Positions 49,883-61,030 of a stretch of 64,000 bases of DNA are shown here, one piece after another. The stretch covers positions 496,001-560,000 of the forward strand of contig NZ_JBDQQR010000001.1 of NCBI RefSeq assembly GCF_039888675.1, read 5' to 3'. The translations under genes were made by a program, and so were the position numbers. This DNA is from Mesorhizobium sp. CAU 1732. Its GTDB lineage: Bacteria > Pseudomonadota > Alphaproteobacteria > Rhizobiales > Rhizobiaceae. Under the pieces are notes generated by a model that ran no database searches, had not been told where the DNA came from, and saw only the letters and a list, made by a program, of their open reading frames with translations. Position 1 is the stretch's first letter. Each line of letters begins with the position of its first letter.

Positions 49883-50926
49883 TCAGACCGCGATGCGTCC
49901 CCTGGGGTCGGCGCCGCTGCCGTGGCGGTCATAGGCGCGCACGATCTCGGCAACCAGCGGGTGGCGCACCACGTCGACGTCGTTGAAGCGCACCGTGATG
50001 ATGCCCGGCACCCCGTCGAGCACCTGCAGCGCCTCGACCAGACCCGACTTCGTGTTCGGCGGAAGGTCGATCTGCGACGGATCGCCGGTGACGATCATCC
50101 GGCCGCCTTCGCCGAGACGAGTGAGGAACATCTTCATCTGCATCGGCGTCGTGTTCTGCGCCTCGTCGAGGATGATCGCCGCGTTGCGCAGCGTGCGCCC
50201 GCGCATGAAGGCCAGCGGCGCGATCTCGATGACTTCGGCGGCGATGGCGCGCTCGACCTTGTCGGCCGGCATCATGTCGTAGAGCGCGTCATAGAGCGGC
50301 CGCAGATAGGGATCGACCTTTTCCTTCATGTCGCCCGGCAGGAAGCCAAGCCGCTCGCCCGCTTCGACGGCGGGCCGCGACAGCACGATGCGTTCCACCA
50401 TGCCGCGTTCCAGCATCATGGCGGCATGGGCGACCGCGAGATAGGTCTTGCCGGTGCCTGCCGGGCCGATGCCGAAAACGAGCTCGGATCGCTCCAAGGC
50501 CCGCATATAGGCGTCCTGATTGCTCGACCGGGCATAGATCGAGCGCTTGCGCGTCGAGATTTGCGCGGCGGCGACCTTGCCCTTGCGCTCCAGCGTCGGC
50601 AGCGTGAGCTGGTCGTCTGCCGCGACGGCCATGCGGATCGCGCCGTCCACGTCGGATGGCGAGATGTCCTGGCCCTTCTGGAGCAGATCGTAGAGATGGT
50701 CGATCGCGCGGCGCGCCTGCTCTGCGGCAGTTGGGTCGCCCTTGATCGAGAGCTGGTTGCCCTTCGAACGGATGTCCACACCGAGCTTTTGCTCGAAACG
50801 GGCCAGATTCTCGTCGAACTGGCCGTAAAGCGCGCTCGCATGCTTATTGTTGTCGAAGGTCAGTACGATATGCGCCATGTCGGACGCCCCGGAGGGCGGA
50901 GCTTTCAGGTCTGTCGCGGCGCTCAA
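49883..50926 (-). CDS. phoH: PhoH-like ATPase (YbeZ type)
   Basis: 347 aa. A KH-like N-terminal part ([30 protein letters not shown]) precedes the PhoH P-loop domain: [40 protein letters not shown], and Walker [23 protein letters not shown]. Linked to YbeY in ribosome maturation in other bacteria. Between miaB and ybeY, same strand. Confidence 0.95.
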   Translation of the reverse strand: MSAATDLKAPPSGASDMAHIVLTFDNNKHASALYGQFDENLARFEQKLGVDIRSKGNQLSIKGDPTAAEQARRAIDHLYDLLQKGQDISPSDVDGAIRMAVAADDQLTLPTLERKGKVAAAQISTRKRSIYARSSNQDAYMRALERSELVFGIGPAGTGKTYLAVAHAAMMLERGMVERIVLSRPAVEAGERLGFLPGDMKEKVDPYLRPLYDALYDMMPADKVERAIAAEVIEIAPLAFMRGRTLRNAAIILDEAQNTTPMQMKMFLTRLGEGGRMIVTGDPSQIDLPPNTKSGLVEALQVLDGVPGIITVRFNDVDVVRHPLVAEIVRAYDRHGSGADPRGRIAV

Positions 50927-50947
50927 ACGTCTCTCCTGCTTGAAGCC

Positions 50948-52357
<1,410 letters not shown>

Positions 52358-52420
52358 GGCGCGTCTCTACCGGTTTTTGGCCGCGAAGGACAGATGGTTT
52401 GGCGCGTCTGGCCAGCGCGC

Positions 52421-52473
52421 TTCCTTCTCCCTGTTTACGGGGAGAAGGTGGCCCGAAGGGCCGGATGAGGGGC
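52421..52473. repeat. Palindromic intergenic repeat, family B copy 1
   Basis: TTCTCC..GGAGAA hairpin arms (CTTCTCCCTGTTTACGGGGAGAAGG) next to a second hairpin GGCCCGAAGGGCC and then GGATGAGGGGC. The reverse-complement form recurs at 60951-61001, and a form with an internal insertion at 62994-63077. Confidence 0.75.
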
Positions 52474-52572
52474 GGCGCGGCGCTTCCCGCGCTGATCCGG
52501 CTTTCTTGCGACCCCGCTTCCCTGAATCCATCGCATCGGCTAATGCGGAAGGGTCAGGCAAGCAGTGTCCTC

Positions 52573-54579
52573 ATGAATTCCTCCACACCTCTCTTCCTCG
52601 GTATCGACACGGGCGGCACTTATACCGACGCCGTCCTCTGGTCGGAGGCGACCGGCGTGCTCGCCAAGGCGAAGTCGCTGACGACGCGTCACGATCTGGC
52701 CGAGGGCATAGCCGGCGCGGTCGATGCGGTGCTCGCCACGGCGTCCGTTCCCGCGTCCTCGATCAAGCTCGTCTCGATGTCCACGACGCTGGCCACCAAC
52801 GCGCTGGTCGAAGGGCAGGGCGGCCGCGTCGCCCTCGTCATGATCGGCTTCGGCGAGCCGGATCTCGACAGGGCCGGGCTGCGATCCGCACTCGGGACCG
52901 ACCCGGTGCTGTTCGTGCCCGGCGGACACGACGTCCACGGCAATGCGAGCGCCCTCGATTTGGACGTGCTCGCCGCCGCCTTGCCGGCGCTGGCCCCAAC
53001 CGTCTCCGGCTTCGCGGTCTGCGCCTATTTCGCGGTGCGCAACCCCGCTCATGAACTCGCCGCCGCCGATTTGATCCGCGAGCGCACCGGGCTTCCGGTG
53101 ACGTCCAGCCATGAATTGTCGGCCAAGCTCGGCGGACCGCGCCGCGCGCTGACGACCCTTCTCAACGCAAGGCTGATCTCGATGATAGACCGGCTGGTCG
53201 CGGCGACCGAAGGTTTTCTGTCCGACCGCGGCATCGCCGCACCGCTGATGGTCGTGCGTGGCGACGGCGCGCTGGTGTCGGCCGCATTCGCCAGGCGTCG
53301 CCCGATCGAGACGATCCTGTCCGGCCCAGCGGCAAGCCTCGTCGGCGCGCGCCACATGACAGGCCTCGACGATGCCATGGTGTCCGATATCGGGGGCACG
53401 ACGACCGACGTCGCCGTGCTCGATCACGGCCGCCCGCGCCTCGACCCGGAGGGCGCGACGGTGGGCGGCTACCGCACGATGGTCGAGGCCGTCGCCATGC
53501 GCACCTTCGGCCTCGGCGGCGATTCCGAGATCGGCCTCGATGATGGCGGCCTGCGTCCGCATCTCGTGCTCGGTCCGCGCCGCCTCGTTCCGCTGTCGCT
53601 GGCCGCGCACGCCCATGGCGAGGCGGTGATCGCCGAACTGGAGCGCCAGCTTCGCACGCCCAATCCGGGCCGCCTCGACGGTCGGTTCGCGATGCGCACC
53701 GGCGTGCCCGACAGGCTCGCAGCCGGGTTGTCGGGGCCGGAAGGCAAGCTTTTCGCGCTCATCAAATCGGTGCCGCAGCCGCTCGACCGGCTGCTCGCGT
53801 CCACCGCGCAGGTCGCAACGCTCAACCGCCTCGTCGGCCGTGGTCTCGTCCATGTCGCGGGCTTCACGCCGTCCGATGCAGCGCATGTTCTCGGGCGGCA
53901 GAACAACTGGAACGTCGAGGCCGCGCGGCTGGGCGCAACCCTCTTCGCCCGCCGCCGCGACGGGCGCGGCAATCCGATCGAGCCGGACGCCGGAGCGATT
54001 TCGGCCCGCGTGCTGCGCGCCCTCACACGCCGCTCGGCGGAAGTGATCCTCGAAACCGCCTTTGCCGAAGACGGGCTCGAAGGGCCTGAAACGGTCGCGC
54101 ACGCGCTCGTCCAGCGGGCGGTGGACGCCAGACCCGGCATTGCCCGTTTCACGGTCGCGCTCGACCGGCCGGTCATCGGCCTCGGTGCGTCCGCCCCGCT
54201 CCACTATGCGGCGTTGAGCGAACTCGTCGGCAATGCATGCGTGGTGCCGGCCGATACCGACGTCGCGAACGCGCTTGGCGCTGTGGTCGGTCAGGTGCGC
54301 GTGACCGTGGAAGCCCGCGTCAGCCAGCCGAAGGAAGGGCTGTTTCGCGTCTCCTCCGGCGAAGGCCTGAAGGATTTCCGCGGCGAAGACGAGGCGATGG
54401 CTGAAGCCGAGCGCATCGTGCGGCAGGCGATCATCGGTCGCGCGGCGGAAGCCGGCGCGGGCGAGGTGGAGATCACCGTGGAGCGCGATATCCGCGCGGC
54501 GACCGTCGAAGGTCAGCGAACCTTCGTCGAGGCTCTCGTGATCGCCATCGCGGCAGGCCGGCCCCGCATCGCGGGTTGA
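52573..54579 (+). CDS. Hydantoinase A/5-oxoprolinase family protein (HyuA-like)
   Basis: 668 aa from ATG 52573. ASKHA-type ATPase fold: FLGIDTGGTYTDAVLW at the N-terminus, SMSTTLATNALVEG, and SDIGGTTTDVAVLDHG near residue 275. The family hydrolyses cyclic amides such as hydantoins or 5-oxoproline with ATP, normally as a complex with a HyuB chain. No HyuB gene is adjacent, so it is either stand-alone or paired in trans. It is divergent from miaB and precedes the malate synthase gene. Confidence 0.82.
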   Translation: MNSSTPLFLGIDTGGTYTDAVLWSEATGVLAKAKSLTTRHDLAEGIAGAVDAVLATASVPASSIKLVSMSTTLATNALVEGQGGRVALVMIGFGEPDLDRAGLRSALGTDPVLFVPGGHDVHGNASALDLDVLAAALPALAPTVSGFAVCAYFAVRNPAHELAAADLIRERTGLPVTSSHELSAKLGGPRRALTTLLNARLISMIDRLVAATEGFLSDRGIAAPLMVVRGDGALVSAAFARRRPIETILSGPAASLVGARHMTGLDDAMVSDIGGTTTDVAVLDHGRPRLDPEGATVGGYRTMVEAVAMRTFGLGGDSEIGLDDGGLRPHLVLGPRRLVPLSLAAHAHGEAVIAELERQLRTPNPGRLDGRFAMRTGVPDRLAAGLSGPEGKLFALIKSVPQPLDRLLASTAQVATLNRLVGRGLVHVAGFTPSDAAHVLGRQNNWNVEAARLGATLFARRRDGRGNPIEPDAGAISARVLRALTRRSAEVILETAFAEDGLEGPETVAHALVQRAVDARPGIARFTVALDRPVIGLGASAPLHYAALSELVGNACVVPADTDVANALGAVVGQVRVTVEARVSQPKEGLFRVSSGEGLKDFRGEDEAMAEAERIVRQAIIGRAAEAGAGEVEITVERDIRAATVEGQRTFVEALVIAIAAGRPRIAG

Positions 54580-54607
54580 GCCGGGGCCTCCCCGCGTTTG
54601 CTCCACG

Positions 54608-54743
54608 GCACCCCCACCCCTTACCCTTCCCCACAAGGGGGAGGGGATCCTGCCTGGTTCGAGCGAGGCTCAATGTTCGATGGTGCTGCGCCTGCATCGG
54701 CGTCTCCCTCCCCCTTGTGGGGAAGGGTAAGGGGTGGGGGTGC
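54608..54743. repeat. Long perfect inverted repeat, family C
   Basis: Arms of 38 bases, 54608-54645 and 54706-54743, are exact reverse complements (start GCACCCCCACCCCTTACCCT) around a 60-base centre. As RNA it would make a very stable hairpin after the HyuA-like gene. Only one copy was seen in the window. Confidence 0.85.
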
Positions 54744-54872
54744 GGCGCGGCGTCCAAAAGCCCCGCTTCATTGAAACAGCCTCGCCATACTGCGAATTGA
54801 CCCGGCGCGTCCGCCGTGGTGAAAGCGGGGCGGCATTCGCCCATCGTCACGCAGCCCCCGGGAGGTTTCCAT

Positions 54873-57035
54873 ATGAACAATCGCGTCGAGACCAGCGGCC
54901 TCGAGGTCGCAGCCGAGCTGCACCGTTTCGTGGAGAAAGAGGCGCTGCCCGGAACGGGCGTCGATGCCGCCGCCTTCTGGTCGGGTCTGGCTGCTCTCGC
55001 CCACGATCTCGCTCCCAAGAACCGCGCCCTGCTCGCCAAACGCGAGGATTTGCAGCGCAAGATCGATGATTGGCACCGCAAGAACGGCGCGCCGTCGGAC
55101 ATGGCGGTCTACGAGGCGTTCCTGCGCGAGATCGGATATTTGCTTCCCGAGGGCGAGGCGTTCAGCGTCTCGACGGACAATGTTGACGCCGAAATAGCCT
55201 CTGTCGCGGGTCCGCAGCTCGTCGTGCCGGTCATGAACGCGCGCTACGCGCTCAACGCGGCCAATGCGCGCTGGGGCTCGCTCTACGACGCGCTCTACGG
55301 CACCGACGCGATCCCCGAGACCGACGGCGCGGAAAAGGGCAAGGGCTACAATCCCAAGCGCGGCGACAAGGTGATCGCCTGGGCGCGCACATTCCTCAAC
55401 GACAGCGCTCCGCTGGCATCGGGAAGCTGGGCGGACGTCACCAAGCTTTCCGTGGAAGGCGGCAAGCTTGCCGTCGGCTCGGGCGGGCTGGCCGATCCGG
55501 CGCAATTCGTCGGCTATCGCGGCGATGCTGCCGCGCCGACCGGCGTGCTCCTGAAGAAGAACGGTCTGCACCTCGAAATCGTGATCGATCGCGACCATCC
55601 GATCGGCAAGACCGACAAGGCCGGCATCGCCGACGTGATCCTCGAATCCGCGCTGACGACGATTCAGGATTGCGAGGATTCCGTCGCGGCGGTCGATGCC
55701 GACGACAAGGTCGCCGTCTACCGCAACTGGCTCGGCCTGATGAAGGGCGACCTGGCGGAGGCGATCGAGAAGGGCGGCAAAACCTTCACCCGAACGCTCA
55801 ATTCCGATCGCGAGTACGTGGGCCCCGATGGCTCCAGCCTCTCGCTGCCAGGCCGCTCGCTCATGCTGGTCCGCAATGTCGGCCATCTGATGACCAACCC
55901 GGCGATTCTTCTCAATGACGGCACCGAGATCCCGGAAGGCATCATGGATGCCGCGATGACCGGGCTCATCGCGCTGCACGATATCGGAGCCAATGGCCGC
56001 CGCGCCAACAGCCGCGCCGGCTCGATGTATGTCGTGAAGCCGAAGATGCACGGACCGGAAGAGGTCGCCTTCGCGGTGGAGCTCTTCGGGCGTGTCGAGA
56101 CGCTTCTCGGAATGCAGCCCAACACCATCAAGATGGGCATCATGGACGAGGAGCGCCGCACGACGGTGAACCTCAAGGAGGCGATCCGCGCCGCGAAGGA
56201 GCGCGTCGTCTTCATCAACACCGGCTTCCTCGACCGCACCGGCGACGAGATCCACACCTCGATGGAAGCGGGGCCGATGATCCGCAAGGGCGACATGAAG
56301 CAGGCGCCCTGGATCGCGGCCTACGAAGCATGGAACGTCGATATCGGGCTCGAATGCGGCCTCGCGGGCCACGCCCAGATCGGCAAGGGCATGTGGGCCA
56401 TGCCCGATTTGATGGCCGCCATGCTGGAGCAGAAGATCGGCCACCCGAAAGCCGGCGCCAACACCGCCTGGGTCCCGTCGCCCACCGCCGCCACGCTGCA
56501 CGCGACGCATTATCATACGGTCGATGTCCATGCCGTCCAGGACGCGCTCAAGTCGCGCGGGCGCGCGAAGCTCTCCGACATCCTCTCCGTTCCGGTCGCG
56601 ACCCGTCCGAACTGGAGCGCGCAGGACATCCAGCACGAACTCGACAACAACGCCCAGGGCATTCTGGGCTACGTCGTGCGCTGGATCGATCAGGGCGTCG
56701 GCTGCTCGAAGGTGCCGGACATCAACGATGTCGGCCTGATGGAAGACCGCGCGACGCTGCGCATCTCCGCCCAGCACATGGCCAACTGGCTGCACCACGG
56801 CGTCTGCACGCGCGATCAGGTGATGGAAACCCTGAAGCGCATGGCCGGTGTCGTCGATCGCCAGAACGCCGCCGACCCGCTCTACAGCCCGATGGCACCC
56901 GATTTCGACAATTCGATCGCCTTCCTCGCCGCCTGCGATCTCGTCTTCAAGGGCCGCGAACAGCCCAGCGGCTACACCGAGCCGGTGCTTCATGCGCGCC
57001 GGCTTGAGCTGAAGGCGAAGGACGGAGCGCATTAG
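54873..57035 (+). CDS. glcB: Malate synthase G
   Basis: 720 aa from ATG 54873, with GGGAGG 7 bases upstream. Single-chain G form: [19 protein letters not shown] early, [75 protein letters not shown], and [33 protein letters not shown]. It condenses glyoxylate with acetyl-CoA in the glyoxylate and glycolate pathways. Lies between two palindromic repeats, so probably transcribed alone. Confidence 0.97.
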   Translation: MNNRVETSGLEVAAELHRFVEKEALPGTGVDAAAFWSGLAALAHDLAPKNRALLAKREDLQRKIDDWHRKNGAPSDMAVYEAFLREIGYLLPEGEAFSVSTDNVDAEIASVAGPQLVVPVMNARYALNAANARWGSLYDALYGTDAIPETDGAEKGKGYNPKRGDKVIAWARTFLNDSAPLASGSWADVTKLSVEGGKLAVGSGGLADPAQFVGYRGDAAAPTGVLLKKNGLHLEIVIDRDHPIGKTDKAGIADVILESALTTIQDCEDSVAAVDADDKVAVYRNWLGLMKGDLAEAIEKGGKTFTRTLNSDREYVGPDGSSLSLPGRSLMLVRNVGHLMTNPAILLNDGTEIPEGIMDAAMTGLIALHDIGANGRRANSRAGSMYVVKPKMHGPEEVAFAVELFGRVETLLGMQPNTIKMGIMDEERRTTVNLKEAIRAAKERVVFINTGFLDRTGDEIHTSMEAGPMIRKGDMKQAPWIAAYEAWNVDIGLECGLAGHAQIGKGMWAMPDLMAAMLEQKIGHPKAGANTAWVPSPTAATLHATHYHTVDVHAVQDALKSRGRAKLSDILSVPVATRPNWSAQDIQHELDNNAQGILGYVVRWIDQGVGCSKVPDINDVGLMEDRATLRISAQHMANWLHHGVCTRDQVMETLKRMAGVVDRQNAADPLYSPMAPDFDNSIAFLAACDLVFKGREQPSGYTEPVLHARRLELKAKDGAH

Positions 57036-57083
57036 GCGCGCGCCTTCTCGCGTTTGAGACGGAGATCATGACGCTCGACGTTG

Positions 57084-57195
57084 CCCCCCTCTGTCCTGCC
57101 GGACATCTCCCCCACGAGGGGGGAGATTATTCTCGTGGCCGACACCGCGTGATCTCCCCCCGTGTGGGGGAGATGTCCGGCAGGACAGAGGGGGG
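57084..57195. repeat. Long perfect inverted repeat, family D
   Basis: Arms of 32 bases, 57084-57115 and 57164-57195, are exact reverse complements (start CCCCCCTCTGTCCTGCCGGA) around a 48-base centre that contains a further GGGGGGAGAT/ATCTCCCCCC pair. It fills the gap between glcB and tsaB. Confidence 0.85.
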
Positions 57196-57234
57196 CGCGA
57201 AGGGGCACTGGCCTGACCGCCAAGGACTCGCATC

Positions 57235-57918
57235 ATGATCATCCTCGCCATCGACACCGCCTCCACGCTCTGCGCAGCCTGCATCTGGGACACCGGAACA
57301 GGCGAGCGCGGCCGCGAGGTGATCGATCTCGGGAAGGGGCATGCCGAACACCTCATCGCCGCGATCGATGCAGCGCTCGATCGGGCCGGCCTCGCCTATG
57401 CGGACCTCGGCGCGATCGCCGTCTCCGTCGGTCCCGGCTCGTTCACCGGCGTGCGCATCGGCGTGGCGACCGCGCGGGGTCTCGCACTCGCGCTCGATGT
57501 TCCAGCCATCGGCATCTCGACCCTCGACGCGCTTGCGCTGGAGGCACGCGAGGCGCATCCGGGCAGGGAGGTGCAAAGCCTGATCGATGCAGGGCGCGGA
57601 CAGGTCTACTCGGCGCACTTTGATACCGAGGGCGCGCCGGTGTCGGCACCCGCGGTCGAGGATTTCAATGACGCGGTCGCGATGGCGGCAGGCGCGATCC
57701 TCACCGGATCGGCCGCCTCGGCAATCGCCAAGGCCGCAGGCATCGACGCGACCATCGTGTCCAGCGCCGCGACGGCCGACATCGCAACCTATGCAAGGCT
57801 GGCGGCAGAGCGCCTTGCGCATGACCCGCAGCCTGCGCGGCCCGTCCCGCTCTACTTACGCGGCGCGGACGCCAAGCCGCAGACCGCCTTCGCGGTGGCG
57901 CGGAAGACCGTGCCGTGA
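57235..57918 (+). CDS. tsaB: tRNA threonylcarbamoyladenosine biosynthesis protein TsaB
   Basis: 227 aa. ILAIDTASTLCAACIWD and AIAVSVGPGSFTGVRIGVATARGLALAL identify TsaB, a degenerate ASKHA fold that scaffolds TsaD/TsaE in making t6A37 on tRNA. The stop overlaps the rimI GTG start (GTGA). Confidence 0.94.
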   Translation: MIILAIDTASTLCAACIWDTGTGERGREVIDLGKGHAEHLIAAIDAALDRAGLAYADLGAIAVSVGPGSFTGVRIGVATARGLALALDVPAIGISTLDALALEAREAHPGREVQSLIDAGRGQVYSAHFDTEGAPVSAPAVEDFNDAVAMAAGAILTGSAASAIAKAAGIDATIVSSAATADIATYARLAAERLAHDPQPARPVPLYLRGADAKPQTAFAVARKTVP

Positions 57919-58409
57919 AGCTGCCGTTCCTCACCGGCCGTCGCGAATTCTCCATCGAGTTCATCGGCCCGGACGACGCGCGGCTGTTGCCGGCGCTTCA
58001 CCGCGAGGATTTCTCTCGCCCCTGGTCGACGCATGAATTCGCGGCGCTCATCGCGCAGGATACCAATTTCGGCTTCGCCGCATGGCAGGTCGGCAACCGC
58101 GCGGCGGGACCGGCGGGCTTCGTGCTGGCGCGGCTGGCGGCGGGCGAGGCGGAAATCCTGACGATCGCCGTCGCCCGTTCGCAGCGCGGGCAGGGCCTCG
58201 GCCGGGACCTGATGGAGGCGGTGCTGCGTGAGCTTCATTCCGCGCGGGCCGAGACGCTGTTCCTCGAGGTCGACGAGACCAACCTTGCAGCCACCGCGCT
58301 CTACCGACGCCTGAGCTTCCGCGAGGTCGCGCGCCGGCCGGGCTACTACGACAAGCCGGGCGGCCGCAAATCCGACGCGCTGGTGATGCGGCGCGACCTG
58401 CGCCGATGA
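57915..58409 (+). CDS. rimI: Ribosomal-protein-alanine N-acetyltransferase RimI
   Basis: 164 aa from GTG 57915. GNAT fold with ILTIAVARSQRGQGLGRDLMEAVL (acetyl-CoA site) and LFLEVDETNLAATALYRRLSFREVARRPGYY. Adjacent to tsaB as in most alphaproteobacteria. It may acetylate S18 or other N-termini. Overlaps the next gene by ATGA. Confidence 0.9.
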   Translation: MKLPFLTGRREFSIEFIGPDDARLLPALHREDFSRPWSTHEFAALIAQDTNFGFAAWQVGNRAAGPAGFVLARLAAGEAEILTIAVARSQRGQGLGRDLMEAVLRELHSARAETLFLEVDETNLAATALYRRLSFREVARRPGYYDKPGGRKSDALVMRRDLRR

Positions 58410-59197
58410 TCGGCCGGATCAGGCTCGTCCTGGCGCTGATGATCGCGGCGATCGTGACGCCGCCGCTCGGCCTCTACCAGTGGGTCGCGGTGCGCACCCA
58501 TCTGATCGACGACCGCAAGGTGCCGCGCCTCTACCACCGCATCCTCCTGAAACTGCTCGGCATCCGCGTGCGCGTGACGGGCGAGATCGCCGCCGCGCGG
58601 CCGCTGATGATCGCGTCGAACCATATTTCGTGGACCGACATCATGGTGCTGGGCTCGCTGGCCGAACTGCACTTCATCGCCAGGTCCGACATGGCGTCGT
58701 GGCCGGGGATCGGCACGCTGGCGCGGCTGCAGCGCTCGGTCTTCGTCGAGCGCGACCAGCGCCGCGAGTCCGCGGGCCAAGCCCGCGCCATCGCCGACCG
58801 CCTCGTCGGCGGCGACCCGATGGTGCTCTTCCCCGAAGGCACGACAGGGACGGGCAACCGCATCCAGCCCTTCAAGTCGACCCTCTTCGCGGCCGCCGCG
58901 ATGGCGCGCGCGGCGGGCGGCCACGAGACGATCGCGATCCAGCCCGTCGCCATCGCCTATACCCGCCTGCAGGGCATGCCGATGGGCCGCCTGCACCGCG
59001 CCCACGCCGCCTGGGTGGGCGACCAGACGCTGGTGCCGCACCTCGCGGCGCTGCTCGGCGAGGGCGCGATGGACGTCGAGGTGCATTTCGGCGAGGCGAT
59101 TTTGTTCGGCCCCGGCTCCGACCGGAAGAAGACCGCCCGCGAGATCGAGGCCCGCGTCTCCGCGATGATGGCGCAGGCGCTGCGCCGACCCTTATAG
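58406..59197 (+). CDS. 1-acyl-sn-glycerol-3-phosphate acyltransferase (PlsC-like)
   Basis: 263 aa. Catalytic NHISWTD (H-x4-D motif) and VLFPEGTTGTGNRIQPFK (glycerol-phosphate-binding block), with an N-terminal hydrophobic segment (LVLALMIAAIVTPPLGLYQW). Makes phosphatidic acid or acylates a related lysolipid at the inner membrane. Third gene of a coupled tsaB-rimI-plsC set; a fur/mur-type gene that often lies here in rhizobia is missing. Confidence 0.9.
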   Translation: MIGRIRLVLALMIAAIVTPPLGLYQWVAVRTHLIDDRKVPRLYHRILLKLLGIRVRVTGEIAAARPLMIASNHISWTDIMVLGSLAELHFIARSDMASWPGIGTLARLQRSVFVERDQRRESAGQARAIADRLVGGDPMVLFPEGTTGTGNRIQPFKSTLFAAAAMARAAGGHETIAIQPVAIAYTRLQGMPMGRLHRAHAAWVGDQTLVPHLAALLGEGAMDVEVHFGEAILFGPGSDRKKTAREIEARVSAMMAQALRRPL

Positions 59198-59198
59198 G

Positions 59199-59360
59199 CT
59201 ACCGCCGCAGCATCTCGTCCTGCTCGACGGTCAGCGGCGTGATGCCGGCGGGCAACGGCTCCTCGACCGCCACGACCGCGCGCGGCGGCGCGCCCGTCCG
59301 CGTCGTGCAGGCAGCGATGAGACAAAGCGGGATGAGGAGCGGCAGGAGGCGAAACGGCAT
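59199..59360 (-). CDS. Small lipoprotein, unknown function
   Basis: 53 aa from ATG 59360. LLPLLIPLCLIAAC is a signal peptide with lipobox LIAAC (Cys18), followed by a 35-residue Pro-rich mature part ending QDEMLRR. Convergent with the acyltransferase gene, one base apart. Longer in-frame starts read through GC-rich non-signal sequence and are rejected. No family recognised. Confidence 0.55.
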   Translation of the reverse strand: MPFRLLPLLIPLCLIAACTTRTGAPPRAVVAVEEPLPAGITPLTVEQDEMLRR

Positions 59361-59412
59361 CGCCTGCCGGTAGGGGCGGATTGTGGCGCAAGCATGGGCC
59401 GCCCGCCTCGCG

Positions 59413-60174
59413 TCATGACGTGTCGGGGCGCTCCATCGCCCAGAAGGCGAGGTCGTGGACGATGGCCAGGACATGGTGAACCTCGTGGACGGGCCGCTTC
59501 CGCCAGCCCGGCGGCCGGCCGGGACGCAACGGCGCGATGCGGCGCATGACGACGCGTCGTCCCCGGTTTCGCCTGCCCGCGGCATCGGGTTCTCTCCTTT
59601 GGGCGCTTATGGCATCGCGGGTCGCCCGCCAGCGCGCGAAGCGGCGGGCGTGGGCCGGCAGATCGTCGAGTGCGCGACCGAGCGCCTGAAGGCGAAGCGC
59701 AAGCCGCGCGGCATTAACCGGATCGTCGGCCCGAAGCGGACGGCGCAACACGACCATGGACGGCGCGCTGAAACCGGGAACGCGGATGCGCGGCACGCCG
59801 AGTGCTGCCGGCCGTCTTTGTCCGCGCCATCGCGGCAGCGGATCGAACAGCGGCAGGGCCGGGATTTTGGCCGGGGTTTTCGGGGACGTGCCGGGATGCG
59901 CCACCGGCTTGCGGTGCCCGGCGGGCGGCGTCGGCACGCCCGCCGGCCTGCGCGTCGGCGGCGGGGCCATGTCGCGCGCGGCCACGATGATCAACCGCCG
60001 CGCGGCGGCCTCGGCGGGGCGCAGAAGCCGCAGCACGGCGCGGTGGAGATGGCGCGGCAAGGTGGTGGTGCGGTCTGCGTTGTTGCCGCCGGTGATGCCG
60101 GCGAGTGCCACAAGGGTTACCAGCACGCGCTTCAGCGCTTGGCGGTTCGTCTCGATCGCGGCCTTCCAATCCAT
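59413..60174 (-). CDS. Conserved basic hypothetical protein
   Basis: 253 aa from ATG 60174 (MDWKAAIETN), chosen because GGAGG lies 5 bases upstream. An N-terminal helix (LVTLVALAGI) is followed by LPRHLHRAVLRLLRPAEAAARRLIIVAARDM, then a Pro/Arg-rich middle and LPAHARRFARWRA near the C-terminus. Very Arg-rich. The segment around the HRAVLRLLRPAEAA motif looks like a conserved rhizobial family of unknown role, by memory of similar proteins only. Nearest neighbours give no hint. Confidence 0.55.
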   Translation of the reverse strand: MDWKAAIETNRQALKRVLVTLVALAGITGGNNADRTTTLPRHLHRAVLRLLRPAEAAARRLIIVAARDMAPPPTRRPAGVPTPPAGHRKPVAHPGTSPKTPAKIPALPLFDPLPRWRGQRRPAALGVPRIRVPGFSAPSMVVLRRPLRADDPVNAARLALRLQALGRALDDLPAHARRFARWRATRDAISAQRREPDAAGRRNRGRRVVMRRIAPLRPGRPPGWRKRPVHEVHHVLAIVHDLAFWAMERPDTS

Positions 60175-60324
60175 CGCATCCTCCGCCCATTTGGTCAAGG
60201 AGGCGGCAGTATCGCGCGGGCCGGGAGGGGGTGGAGAAACCCGGGTGGGTTTGCGGCGATGTTTTTCGCAAGTGGTTGATCGGGCTTGGGAAACGGTTTC
60301 GGCGATGTGAAATTCTCTCCACCG

Positions 60325-60400
60325 GCGATCTCCACCTCGATTTCGTCATTCTCGGGCGACCGGAGCGCAGCGGAGGGAGACCCGGGAATCCATGCCTCGG
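60325..60400 (+). repeat. Intergenic repeat, family E copy 1
   Basis: Runs from GCGATCTCCACCTCGATTTC through TCGTCATTCTCGGGCGA and GGGAGACCCGGGAATCCAT to GCCTCGG. Nearly identical to 60628-60700. Confidence 0.8.
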
Positions 60401-60493
60401 CAGTTGGTGACGGGCTGGGTGTTCACGACGGTCCGTGGTCTCCGGTGACCCGGGTAAGTGCCGGAGTTCTGCACAATCCTGCAACGGAGCCGG

Positions 60494-60575
60494 CGAGGCA
60501 TGGATACTCGGGTATGCGCCTTTCGCTGCGCTCAAGGCTTCGCCCGAGCATGACGAAGTGGGGAGGTGAAGCTCA
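60494..60575 (-). repeat. Intergenic repeat, family E copy 2, inverted and diverged
   Basis: Read on the - strand it shows CGTCATGCTCGGGCG, then GAGCGCAGCGA and CCCGAGTATCCATGCCTCGC, the same order of blocks as copies 1 and 3 but with several changes. Confidence 0.65.
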
Positions 60576-60627
60576 TCGCCACCCGTCAGTGTCTCAAAGC
60601 TGGCTCAGCCGAAACCACCCTACCTTA

Positions 60628-60700
60628 GCGATCTCCATCTCACTTCGTCATTCTCGGGCGAGCGGAGCGCAGCGGAGGGAGACCCGGGAATCCATGCCTC
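60628..60700 (+). repeat. Intergenic repeat, family E copy 3
   Basis: Same blocks as copy 1: GCGATCTCCATCTCACTTCG, TCGTCATTCTCGGGCGA, GGGAGACCCGGGAATCCAT, GCCTCG. Direct orientation relative to copy 1. Confidence 0.8.
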
Positions 60701-60950
60701 GTCGGTCGGTGGGGCCCATTCGTTTTCTTCGTGGACCCATGTCTCGAATTCCAATTCCGCAATCTCCTCACTGTCAGAGGGTTTGGCAGAATTTAGTGTT
60801 TCAGGGGCGATACGTTGGTTTATCGACTGTCTCCTTTCACAATTGCCTTGCGCATGAGGAGGCAGACGCAATTTTCGTAAGAAGGCTTTTGGCAGTGAAT
60901 TACGGGGATAACTCAATCCAAAACCCCATCAATCGGAGAGGTTGCCGCTG

Positions 60951-61001
60951 CCCCTCATCCGGCCCTTCGGGCCACCTTCTCCCCGTGAACGGGGAGAAGG
61001 G
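60951..61001. repeat. Palindromic intergenic repeat, family B copy 2
   Basis: CCCCTCATCCGGCCCTTCGG then GGCCACCTTCTCCCCGTGAA and CGGGGAGAAGG. Reverse complement of the element at 52421-52473. Confidence 0.75.
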
Positions 61002-61030
61002 AAGGCGGCGGCGGCACTTCTGCGTGCAAA

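Noticed and set aside
60620..60916. 98-codon open frame on the - strand in the repeat region
   Set aside because: Its C-terminal third is translated family E repeat; the rest has no family resemblance and no ribosome-binding site.
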